A stretch of DNA of 64,000 bases from Neodiprion pinetum (taxonomy: Eukaryota > Arthropoda > Insecta > Hymenoptera > Diprionidae): the NCBI RefSeq assembly GCF_021155775.2, contig NC_060238.1, forward strand, positions 18,824,542 to 18,888,541, read 5' to 3'. The translations under genes were made by a program, and so were the position numbers. Of the stretch, positions 53,336-64,000 are shown one piece after another; position 1 is the first letter of the stretch, and each line of letters begins with the position of its first letter. The notes under the pieces were generated by a model. It worked only from the letters and a program-made list of their open reading frames with translations. It was not told where the DNA came from and searched no databases.

Positions 53336-55502
53336 TAAAAATTCTGTAGAAACCCAATCCACATCTGCATCTTTTTAAATTAGATACACTGCTATGCGGA
53401 TTGTTGTTCTTGGAATACAAATCGATATCGGGAAGGAGGTTGGAGGGCATTCATTATTGTGTGGCATGACGGTCGGCGGTCCTCTTCGACGCGAAGTCTT
53501 CAAGCTCAGCATCTCTCCCCATCTAGCGTACCACGGAACGCGATAGATGATCCAGAGATGCGTTTTGCCCATTCAGACGATCACAGAGATCAATTGAATG
53601 TAATAATGATCAGTAATGACTAAATAATTGAATTGAATAACGATTGAAAAATGTTTGCAGAGTAATATGAAATGGGAAATTCAATTTCGTTAGTATTCAA
53701 ATGCTTATGAATGGTCCAGAGACTCGAATACGGAGTCTTTTGCAAAAAAAATTTCTGTGATCGTTTGACGCTGTGGATTACAAAAGTTAGTAACATCACT
53801 GTACATCGCGACCTTCCTACCCTTGCCTGTTTTCCAACGGAACCACCCAACGCATAAGAGAGACTCTCACACACGCATGCATAAACCCCGCGACGGATCC
53901 CAAAACGTCCACCTACCTACCCGGTTACCTATATTCGATCTAAACGCTTCTCCATTTTTTCCAACACACATCATTCTTCGTCATTTGCGCCGTGGTCACT
54001 GACTTACATTTTCGTTGGTAACCTGTTGGGACCAAAATGTTTTTGTACCATAGTCTGCCTACTCGGAATACAGTATCGCGGTTGTATCCCACCAACTCTA
54101 ATATTGTATGTATGATGTGAGTAAATATTAGCAGACTATCGGTACATTAACCTTTTGTAAAATTGATTAAAAACATCCTATATGCCAATTAGCATTTTTC
54201 TAAGCGAGCTAAGCCTACGGTTGATCAATACTTGTTGGCTGTTAAAAGATTGAAAACGGTACATAATATAAGATGCAATTTGATTACGTCACGTTACGCC
54301 AGAATTTGGAATTTTATCCGTTTAACAATGATGCGAATAATTGAATTCTTTCAAACCTCAAGTGAGCCCACCACTTAAACGACATCGGTAAATTCAAACG
54401 TAGATTATTGGATCAGTCACGAAACACAATTCGATCTTGCGAATGTCGAGTAAGCGATGGGTACTTGTCGCGATTCTCATTCCACTTTCAGCAACGTGCA
54501 AAATTTCTAACTTTAAGCAGGCTACGGTAAATGAAAATGCGAAAAACAAAATTATTCGACAAAGTCAAGCACGTTGCGACCGTGAATGAGTCTATTCATG
54601 CAGCTGAGAAATCGAAGATTTGTGTAACAATTGTTACCGCCACGCCACGTGACAAGAGGAATCCCAGGGAAAAACCGGTAACCTAACACATGCAAACTCA
54701 CCAACGTTGCTGAGAAATGAAAAAGTTACTCCGAAGTCTCTGCTGTGAAAAACAAAATAGAACACTTGAATTAATACTGTAAATTGGCTTTCAGTTTTCA
54801 AATTAATAATTACTGTTGTCTAGTTTCATATATATGCATTGCATGTTATGCAAGAACAAAAGTTCGACTTCAAATGTACCACCTTGGATTATCAATCAAT
54901 AATTGAAATAAGTATTGTTACCTCGACTCTGGGCTGCTCCACGCTTTTACACGTAGTATTTCTTGTAGCATCTCAGGGTTATTGGTGAAGCGACGCACTT
55001 TTTACACAATACAGATTTTCACTAATCTCTTACAATCCACAAAATCAGCACCGCAATAACGCTAGCACTCGATACTATACTCACTTTTTACGCTGTAGCT
55101 GTCTGTTTGAACCGACTGAATAAACTTGCTAACAATGCAATTGCGCATTTACCGAAAATCAGCGAAAAAAATAATAAAATTGACACTCCACGCATAGAGA
55201 CAAATATAGACATCACTGAAATCTGAAGTTACACAAAACAATGAAAATTCGTACACAAAATTCACCTTCAATGTTCGCACGATGTTTTTATTTCGATAAC
55301 TCGGTTTTTCTTCAGGCTACACGCTGCTCCTCGTCTATTATTCACCGATGAGTATGGTGGAAATACACTGATCGAACAACGTGACACCACCTGAACAACG
55401 CGGTCTGAATGTTGAACCGATACTGACAGCACGCAATTTCGCTCCGACTGCTCGGAAACGACTGATGCTGCACGGCGCTCAGAGGAAACTTTAAATCAGT
55501 TC
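53336..55502. other. No gene seen
   Basis: Intergenic sequence with no recognised gene or element. The segment 55080-55480 is less AT-rich and could hold distal promoter or leader sequence of the SCOC gene. Confidence 0.4.
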
Positions 55503-55632
55503 TCTGAAGAACGGAAGATAATAATTCTCCTGCCCTCTTTGTCGCTCTTCACATGGAGTGGGGGTAGCGGCACGCGCCTGCCTAGCTGTTTTTCTCCTCT
55601 GTAGAATTATTATCTGCTGTCCTTTAAAGAAC
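55503..55632. repeat. Imperfect inverted repeat
   Basis: TCTGAAGAACGGAAGATAATAATTCTCC (55503-55530, given as two parts of one arm) pairs imperfectly with 55600-55632. The right arm continues into GTCCTTTAAAG, a sequence that also occurs inside the MITE at 55826. Confidence 0.5.
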
Positions 55633-55825
55633 CGATTCGAATCCGTTCACGGAACGCTTACACCGTTGCTTACGCTCTATTGTACATATCTGTATGGTCT
55701 CAGCGGCCGGTTGAAGACACCGCGTAAGCTACGCACAACGCGATCGAATGTTTAGAGCATTGCCGTAACAATATGCGTCGTCACTTCAAATGCGTATTTT
55801 ACGAATCGACGGAGTGTGTTTAAAG

Positions 55826-56135
55826 CATAGACTTTTCAAGATAGACTGAGCGCTCTCATCAGCCACTTGAAGCAAACATTTAAAGGACAGAAATATGCCG
55901 GGAGTACTTCCTTCTCTCTCTGACGATATTTGTGGAGGGGATCGTGGCGGTAGAGGAGAATGCGGTGAAATTATGCGCCTATATCCATAGCTGTTCGACT
56001 TCCACTGTTCCGTTGTCTCCCACCATGACACCGATTGTAGAGAGAGAGAGCAGTACTCCCGGTATATCTCTGTCCTTTATATGTAACTGTCAGTGCCTCT
56101 TGTAGGAGCGCTCAGTCTATCTTTAAAAGTCTATG
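55826..56135. mobile_element. hAT-type MITE, 310 bp, with 8-bp duplication
   Basis: The terminal repeats begin CATAGACTTTT and match at 29 of the first 30 bases; similarity continues inward for about 100 bases on each side. Perfect 8-bp direct repeats, GTTTAAAG, flank it at 55818-55825 and 56136-56143. It has no coding capacity. The 8-bp duplication points to mobilisation by a hAT (or P-like) transposase. Confidence 0.88.
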
Positions 56136-56767
56136 GTTTAAAGCACGGAGGTTTATAGGTTACGATCACCAGCCTTTTTTTTTGTACATTTTATAGCGAG
56201 AGTTTCACTTTTTTCCCTAAAAGGCGCTCAAATCGCATATAGACGATTCTTCTTAGGTCAACTCAAAACTGTGGACAAGTTTTATTGCAGAGTGTTGTCG
56301 CGATTGTCCCATTCCTACTACTCCGTGGTATACGTCTATTGTAGACCGAGCTGAAGATCGCCCATCTCAGTTCATCCTTTATTTTCATACAGCCATGAAC
56401 CTCTTCCTGTCTTGTTTCACATTTCATGACTCATAGGATCGTCTGTCCCCGCTGCTGCCTGCCAATTTTCGTGTTTCCGAATAAATGGCGAACACTTTGA
56501 TGTGCGGAAGTTGATTGACCGTAAAGTCAATATTAAATTAATGAAACCCGTTAAACGTTAAGTACAAATACTCCCAGTAATTCGAGTGAAAATCAACTTC
56601 CAATCGGACATCGACGAAATAATAAACGAATAGTAAATCCCACTAAGTGACATTCCTAATAAGTAATAAATGCGTTGAATCAATACAGACGGACGTCAGA
56701 GAACAGCTCCACACTTATTACGAATCATCGTAAGCCCTGATAATTTAGCGAGAATATAATCCCGGCG

Positions 56768-59665
56768 ATGTCTACGTCGATGATGTCCGGGGCAAAATTA
56801 CAAGATGACATGAGTAGCATACCGTTGGCAGATGACGACCCTCAGGGTGGGTATTGCACATAAGAACATGCAAATGTCCACTGTGTGACCTACATAATCG
56901 AGAATAACATTTGTGCACGTAATTAATATCGTTCAATCGATTCCCCAACAATCTTTCATTGAATTATCCTATTTCAATTGGAGAATTTACTTTTTAGTCA
57001 TCATTCCTGAGGAGGAAGCTCCCGACAACATGTCCCATGTTTCGGACGTTCTTGTACATGGTCGGAGCATGGACTCCATCCCTTCAACATTCACCAATGG
57101 CAGCAGCAGCCCTAACAGTAATACATCGTTATGTTTTTTTATCGAATGAATCATATAGTGCAATTGTTATCAACTTTTCCTATACAGATATTAATTTTCT
57201 GTACTATTACACCATTTAAGATTCACAGAGTATTCATATGAACCTGAAGCTAGCAGCCAGAGTTGTCAGCCAAATGTATTGAACTTTTTGGAAATAGAAT
57301 AATGCAGTTCAGTTTTAGCATCATAATTCTATTAAAGTATTCGGGATACGAGATATGTCTCAAAATTTTGATTTTCGGATTTCATTACCTTATTTAGATG
57401 AATGTTAGAACATTTGGCTGCTAATTCCAGCTGTTACTTTCAGCCTCGTGTTACCCAGTGCACAGATGAATGTTCTAAAATTTGAGAAAACTTACTATTA
57501 GTATGAAAATATCCTTTTGTCTTACTCACATTCTAGGGAATTTCTTAAATGACATTTCCTTACTTTTTAGTTTTAACTAAGTTGGAGTTTGATTCCTTAT
57601 GTCGTGAAATCATTAATTATCATGCCCAGATTGTTACCAATAATCCTGCCAGTAAAATCGCCAAAAGTAGTTTTGATCACGTTTTCGCAGAACGTTACTG
57701 TAATTCGATTTTGAAGTAAAGGTCTTGATATTCTTACCCTTTTGGTTAATTTACCATTATCAAAAAAATAACAGCTCAAACTTTGACAAGAACTGTATTT
57801 CGGTGAGATATTTTTTTATAACAGTAAATTAACTGAAAGGGTAAATGAGCGAATTAATGCTTCCATTCAATTACCCTTTTAGTTAATTTACCATTATGAA
57901 AAAATATGTCACCGAAATGCAGTTCTTTTCAAAGTTCGAGTTTTAAATGTAAATGTTACTTTTCAAATGTGGTACAGGAGATAAAAATAAATAGTAATCC
58001 TGTAGCTTTAGGACGAGAAAACCGACATTTGTCTCTGAATTTTACCATTTGTACAAAATTCCTATCATAAAACATTCAGTAAATAATTGAATTTTCACTC
58101 AAGAACCCTTAAAAATATCAAAGAATTTATATCTGTTTTTCCTGATTGCAATTTCTATGTATTTGTATTTAAATCTTCGTACAATTAAGTTAATTCAGTT
58201 TTGATGTATGTTAATTTACCCAGTGACTAAGATACTTTCTTTTATCTCACTGGATCAGTTGGTAATATTTCAAACGCTCCAAATTGTGAGAAGATGGTTC
58301 GTAATCTTTCCGTTACTGCCAATTATTACAAAACAGTGTTTTACAAGAGAATGAGTATTATTATCTAGATAAACACAAAATTATTCATATAAAAATTTAT
58401 TTAGATAAGATGAAAGATAGTTTCTGATGCAACTATTTCCATACAGGATGAAATTTCCCAACTTTTATCTAGATAATCAAAAAGATGACTATATGAACAG
58501 GAGCTTCCTAATCTATTGAGAAAAGAGAATTGTTGATTTCATAATATATTTCTATGAGTGTGGTATAAAAAAATGTTGCTGCAAATAATTTTTTAGTCTT
58601 CTTTCTCAGTGATCGTAGATTACGAAGTTTTTTTTTTTTTTTTCAGAAAGACGTTTCCATTGACCTACATGTTTTTGCATAATAACATTAGAGTCTTGAC
58701 TCCGAATAGTGTTGCCTTTGTTTCCATATAAACAGTTTAACTCATCGTTATATCATGCAAAGATGAAGATGAACAGTAAATTCATCTATATGAAAATGAA
58801 ATATATGGTCAATCTATCTAAGCTGGTTATTTCAAATAAAATAATCCAGATAATGTACAAAAAATGATATCTTACTATGTACAATTAGTCAGTTTACCTT
58901 CAATAACTTTTATTTCTTTGTTTTCCTCGAATTAAAATGATTGTCATTGTCATTTGGCTTTGCAGGAATATAATTTTTGTAAGATATTGATTAATAATTA
59001 GATGTCCACCTTAAAATTGTCCCGTAAAAAAGCTATAACTTTCATCTAAATTTTTATGAACGTCTTTTGTATCTGTTGATAAGATTTGCCTTTGCGTATT
59101 GTTTATATGTAGTTTATCTAAATTTTGCCTAGGCTTGGATCCAGACATTAGCCCAGATGAACAAGAAGAAAAAGCCAGATTGATTGCTCAGGTCTTGGAA
59201 TTGCAGAATACTCTGGACGGTTCGTACTATTCCATAGATATCATTACTTCAGATTAATGCTTTCATTAGATTAACGTTTTGCTGAATATAAATCCTAATT
59301 GCATCATAATGCTCTTTAGAATATTTATTCAAAATATCATCGCGTAGTTCAATATTGGCTGTTGGTGTCTAAAAATCGTCCTGTACAACCACTCTTAAAT
59401 TGAATACGCAGTGATTGTTCTGAAGAATAATTATGGAGGAAAAATAAATGGATTTACCTTAAGCAATATTAATTATACAAAATGGATTACATACATTCCA
59501 ACGTGTTCAATTGTTTTTACAGATTTATCCCAAAGAGTAGACAGTGTCAAAGAAGAAAACTTGAAGTTGCGAAGTGAAAATCAGGTCCTTGGTCAGTATA
59601 TTGAAAACTTGATGTCAGCTTCGAGCGTTTTTCAATCCACAAGTCCAAAATCGAAAAAGAAGTGA
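56768..59665 (+). CDS. SCOC: Short coiled-coil protein SCOC (UNC-69 homologue)
   Basis: Four exons, 56768-56846, 56998-57117, 59133-59219 and 59523-59665, join in phase to give 142 residues. The last two exons encode the conserved coiled coil: EEKARLIAQVLELQNTLDDL, QRVDSVKEENLKLRSENQ, and VLGQYIENLMSASSVFQ, nearly identical to animal SCOC proteins. The first two exons encode a disordered acidic N-terminus that is variable in the family. SCOC is a small Golgi and trans-Golgi protein that binds FEZ1/UNC-76 and Arl1, and acts in axonal transport and autophagy. The 2 kb second intron holds an inverted repeat. It is convergent with the transporter gene at 61873. Confidence 0.9.
57735..57934. repeat. 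Inverted repeat in the SCOC intron
   Basis: Arms at about 57782-57844 and 57871-57934 are imperfect complements around a 26-base centre. A third partial copy of TTACCCTTTTGGTTAATTTA lies at 57736-57765. The structure is MITE-like; no target duplication was found. Confidence 0.6.
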
Positions 59666-61872
59666 ATTGTGTATAATTATTCCAACCATGAAAAAGAATT
59701 TTAATGCTATATTCGCTCCCCTGGGCCAGTACGTATAATTTGATTTTATATTTCAATGATATTTTCGGTCCAAAAGTGTACGTGAGACGTATGTATGCGT
59801 ACACTAGCAAACTTTCATGTTACGCACAGTTCTAGCAGTTATAATTTCTATAGATCTGATTCTAGTGCATTTCCAAAAGACCATCACATTTGTAGTATGG
59901 CTTTATCATAGTACTCATAATATTATGAATAACTGACTGTACTCAGTTTAATAAGATAAATTTTGCCTTATCAATTATCGACATATTGTATGATTTTACT
60001 TTGCAAAGTTCGCACTATTTATTGTAAATATAAAAGCGAACGAAACAATTGTTGAGTGAGACAGGCTACATCTGTTTAATAAATGTTGACTTAGACTATT
60101 GAGTTTACTAGTCTGTTCATACTTTAGGAAAGGTGGTGAAATTGAACCAGCAAAGAAAGAGAAGGGAAAAGACCCCATTCATTAAATAAATTTATTTGCG
60201 ATTCGATTTTCAGCATACATGTGGGTACATGTGTATGTGGTATATGTACTAATTTAATCTGCACATGACAGAAAATGTTTTAGTATTGCCATTATACAGG
60301 GCTGGAGCTTCAAGAATAACGTGCTTTTAACTTTGACACATTTATTATAAAAGAGTTTAATTCACACTTTATACATTTTTACCACAGTGTGCTTAAAAGC
60401 TTAAACACACACACACACACATATACATACATATATATAATATATATTTAATATTCCAATGTATTGAAAAGCAAACTAATATTCACATAAATGATTCTAC
60501 ATTACGTACCTATATTGTGTTGGGCATTTAATATCACTTTTGGGCAAATAATTTAATCGTAATTTAGGTTGAGTGTATACAAACTGATAATGAAAAAGAG
60601 ACAATGAAAATGTGAATATTATTCGGTCTCTCGACTTATTTGAACTGAGTGATATAGTTGTTAATTATAGCAACAGCAATACTTTTAAGTGGATCTATCA
60701 ATTTCATTTATATTGTAAGATTCTGATTTTCAGACTATCATTTTCCATGTACGCCTGTTTTCTTGCCTTGTAACATATTAAATATATGATATTATTCGAG
60801 TATAATTTATGCGCAACCTTACATGACATAAGAGAGTCTATTACATACTGTAAATGTTTACTAGCATAGGTCAAACGTATAATTATATTCTTTTAGTGAT
60901 AATATGAATAATCATCGCTCAGTTTCAAATGATGATAATTATCACATCATTTACGCATATTTTAATGACCAAAAAAGAGTGAAATAGAAGAAAATCCTAA
61001 AGCTGTGTAGCAATTATCCAACGAAACAAAAGCAAGGTTTTCAAATGGAGCTTTGCTTGATGGATTTCATGGCAGATTTTTCATCGCTGTATTATTTATG
61101 TAGATGTACAAAATATGAAAATCAATTATACCTATACATAGTGACTTGAAATAATTGTTACATACCAAGTCACACGACAAATTAAAAGTCCATGTCACCA
61201 GCAGAGTATGCGAAAAGAAAAGAATTTTACATCAAACGAATACCCAGAAAAAGGAAGAAAAATGTTTAGCGATTGTAATGAAAACATCAGTGAATAAATT
61301 CGTTGCAAAAAATACCAAAGTTACTAGTTTATTAGAAAATTATTATTGCTGTCCTCAGGCCCAAAGTAATCATTCATTCCAGCATTCATCAATCTCATCA
61401 TAGAATGGACTTTTCTATAAATTTTGATGAAAATGTGAAAATACATTGCTATGTGAACTCCATTTTGTTTCTTTTTTTTTTTTTTCTCAATAAAATTTTT
61501 CAGATTGATAATTGACGGATTTTGGGTAAAAAAATGCGGTAACTGTTTAAAAATTAGTAGCTGTAACGATACACCCCTTAATATTAATATTAAGGGCTCA
61601 AACTTTCAGGATAATTTTTATTTGTCGTCATGAGCAATGTTTTTACAGTAACATTAAAAAAAAAAATTCTTCGTTTTTTTTGGCCCAGTCTAATAGACAC
61701 TCTATACTCCTTCCAAAGTAATTATACTTGTAGTTTACTATTGATCGTACAATAACATTTAAATTCATATGAGAATACCCGATATCAGATAGGTATACAT
61801 ATTACTAATTTTCGGTCTGTAAAATTAATTTTATATCCGTAACATTAACTATGTTTACACAATTGCGCGTAT
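59666..61872. other. Shared 3' region of two convergent genes
   Basis: It holds the 3' untranslated regions of SCOC and the transporter gene, with AATAAA at about 60078 and 60186. A CA/TA microsatellite lies at about 60408-60450 and a poly-T run near 61472. No further gene is seen. Confidence 0.55.
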
Positions 61873-63814
61873 TCAGTGAAAATCCAAGCCCTTAGCGGCC
61901 GCGGAGACATTGACGATGCAGGGTGGTGTAAACTCTACGAATCTGATCGTGTTTCTGACGTTAATATACGTCGAAGAGATTGTCAATATCACACCCAAAA
62001 TGATAACCAAGTGTTCAAACCAGTCGATTAGACTCTCGGGTCTACTCCATGTGAAATACCCACCAGAGGTACACTGCGAACGACACCTTCGTTCTCTTAT
62101 CACAACGGGCTTACTGACATCCAGGTGTATCGGCTGTCCCACTGAAGTCTCGTCTTGATCGTCATCCTCTCCCATAAGCTCGCCGGCGTTACTATTTTCA
62201 TAATACACGTAGGAGTGACGGGTCATCGGGTCAACGTTGGATTCGAACTTGAACCCATAGTGCACAGACTGGGAATGGACTCTGTGGTCATCGACAAGGT
62301 TGAAGCCACCGCGCCTTTGACAGGCTGAAAATACTTGGGGCGTTGGAGTCCGCTGAGCCGCCCCTTGGAGCTTCTTGATCCTGGAGTACATCAGCGGGGG
62401 CAGAATGAAAACTAGAGGACCCGTTAAGGAACCCCCAATCAAAGCCATCACAATATCGAATCTCGGTACTGATTCGCCTAACGCAACGGCCAGGAAAACC
62501 AGCGCTGACCTTGTGACGCACCGCTTCCAACTGAACGCTGAAATAAATTCAGTGTCAGAATGAATAGGAAACGTGTGCCAGCTTTCGAGTGTTTCCTCCG
62601 AGGGGTTAATCACTCATGAATTTAATTTCCACCGGATTTCAAGATTACAAAGGTCTCAAAAGATTTTAGGGATTTCAGAGGATTTCGAAACATGACAAAA
62701 AATTTCAGAAGGTCTCAAGAGATTTTAGAAAATTTCAAGACATTTCACAGAATATCAAAAGGTTTCAAATGATTTAAAAGGATTACCAAAGATTTCGTAT
62801 GATTTCAGTGGTTTTCAAAAGATTTTGACAGATTTCAAACATATCAAAAACTTGAACATATTTCAAGAGATTACAAATGATTTCAGACAATTTCAGAAAA
62901 TTTCTAAGGATCTCAAAGGACTGCAAGTGATTTCAAGAGATTTAATGATTTTAGGGGATTTCAAAAGATTTCAAAAATTACAAAAGACTTCGAGGATTTT
63001 AAAGGATTTCATAAGATTTCAAGAGACTCCAATTTCAGGGGATTTCAGGAGATTGCAAAAGATTTTTAATGATTTCAAAATATTTTAGACGATTTCAGGG
63101 GATTTTATGAGATTTCAGCGAATTTCAAGAGACTTCATAAAATTCACAGAAGGGTTCACATCTGATTTCAGGAATGATTAACCCCTCGGTTTCCTCCCTC
63201 GTACGCCATATTTGCTTTTATGTTTATAGAGAATGGATACGATATAACGCCGGTCAACACGTTTCATGTCCCTTACCATTAGTAATGCAATACAGCTTAA
63301 CTACATTTCTTTTGCCTGAAAACTGAAGAAAATTGTTATTATTCTTCAAAGGGTTTGTTTTTGTGACTGGAAAAGCAAGATTTTGAAGCTTATTCACAGA
63401 CAACATAACTAAATTAAGCCGACTGCCAGCGCTTGTTTCCATAAAGTGAGAGAAAAACTTCAATATGTTGTCCGATGTAATGCATGTGAAAATGGGAAAA
63501 AATACAGCGCTAGCCTCCAGCAAATAGTAGGTGAACAAATCTGAAGGTGCAAATGCAAGTTGCTTCAATCGTTTCATCGATTCTTTGCGGTAAGTGTGTA
63601 TACGTACATCTTCGAACATGAAGCTTATCCTCCACGTGCTGAAACAAAGCTGTGTGTCCGACGGCGCTGGAAAGGCAAAGCTGAAGTGCGGCAAGTAAGA
63701 TAGCCGCACGCGTTGCAAACCCTCCGGGCACAAGCTGTAAGACATTCGCGGTAATCCTGTCTCCGTATTTCCAAGCTGCCAGACCCGTTGATACCGTGAA
63801 TAAGGTGCCCGTAA
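61873..63814 (-). CDS. Amino-acid transporter (Aa_trans family, mahogany-like), 3' exons
   Basis: Two minus-strand exons are readable: about 63814-63608 and about 62537-61873, with a TTGCAG acceptor for the first, GTACGT as the donor between them and TTTCAG for the second. They encode several membrane segments: VTGTLFTVSTGLAAWKYGD, AAILLAALQLCLSSAVGHTALFQ, then SALVFLAVALGESVPRF, IVMALIGGSLTGPLVFILPPLMY and a last helix HLVIILGVILTISSTYI. The order and the GGSLTGP turn fit the C-terminal half of auxin/amino-acid permease-type transporters (SLC32/36/38 relatives). The tail between the last two helices is long and hydrophilic. The N-terminal exons lie beyond 64000 or further right. The substrate cannot be told from this part. 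Confidence 0.72.
62640..63170. repeat. Intronic minisatellite built on GATTTCA
   Basis: About 530 bases of degenerate short tandem repeats, unit about 11-17 bases (AGGATTTCAAAAGATTT and variants), lie in the transporter intron. Open frames here are artefacts of the repeat. Confidence 0.8.
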
Positions 63815-63899
63815 CTGCAAACCCGGAGGAAAGTGTTGAATGCCACATATTATACGACATAAACCTAGTCCAAATTTGAAGTTAACAGCCATGGAGCAT

Positions 63900-64000
63900 T
63901 GACAAAGGAAAAGATTCGTTGGTTTTGGTCATGATTGACTTTTATTACAACACTTCCTTTCCGCGACGTTTCGACCGAGCCCAGCTGATCATCATCAGGC
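63900..64000 (-). mobile_element. Terminus of a second Penelope-like element, cut by the window end
   Basis: The minus strand reads CTGATGA (63998-63992), a stem II-like hairpin, GAAA and CGTC, the same order as at 23842-23876. It is the conserved part of a hammerhead-like terminal repeat. The rest of the element lies beyond 64000. It is in the intron or upstream region of the transporter gene. Confidence 0.5.

Noticed and set aside
55626..55650. tRNA B-box-like GATTCGAATCC
   Set aside because: It is a self-complementary word with no acceptor stem, D-arm or anticodon arm around it.
62825..63088. Plus-strand frame of 87 codons rich in Phe, Lys and Asp
   Set aside because: It is an artefact of the GATTTCA minisatellite.
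63254..63892. Long minus-strand frame overlapping the transporter exon
   Set aside because: It is a different frame from the exon that encodes the membrane segments; splice sites support the other frame.

Overview
The window is eukaryotic, AT-rich and looks like an insect genome, most likely a holometabolous insect and possibly a hymenopteran; the order is inference. The reasons are short GT-AG introns, two conserved animal genes at the right end, and a dense set of insect-type transposons. It has no operons, ribosome binding sites or CRISPR arrays.

Positions 1-48315 are almost entirely nested mobile elements. In order they are: a palindromic MITE-like block (450-574); a fragment of a non-LTR endonuclease (about 1141-1373); and a large Ty3/gypsy element of the errantivirus type (about 1374 to beyond 15309). 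The gypsy element carries RT, RNase H, a TARG1-like macrodomain, a second degenerate macrodomain, integrase, an env broken by a frameshift, and an unexpected RRM/F-box/leucine-rich-repeat gene. A nearly intact Helitron (4137-9328) sits inside its pol gene. Next come four copies of a structured three-stem repeat (15333-16290) and a 5.7 kb element with long inverted ends and an 8-bp duplication that holds both a tyrosine recombinase gene and a hAT-like transposase gene (16363-22049). They are followed by a truncated Transib, a 5'-truncated Penelope-like element, and a complete-looking hAT element with a 1 kb foldback (25193-31230). After these come a truncated P-type transposase, a broken Myb/SANT gene, a copia fragment, another hAT fragment, a broken DUF4806 gene holding a pogo-like fragment, and two nested PIF/Harbinger elements (41620-48312 and 45321-48265).

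Positions 48316-64000 are ordinary host sequence: a long non-coding stretch with small repeats and one MITE with a clear target duplication (55826-56135), then a four-exon SCOC (short coiled-coil) gene on the plus strand (56768-59665). Facing it on the minus strand are the last two exons of an amino-acid transporter gene (61873-63814). The window ends inside the terminus of a second Penelope-like element.

The strongest candidates for something new are in the gypsy element: tandem macrodomains between RNase H and integrase, the first keeping both catalytic residues of TARG1, and the RRM/F-box/LRR gene downstream of env. Together they suggest an element equipped to counter host ADP-ribosylation and to redirect host ubiquitin ligases. 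That functional reading is inference; the domain assignments come from motifs read by eye.
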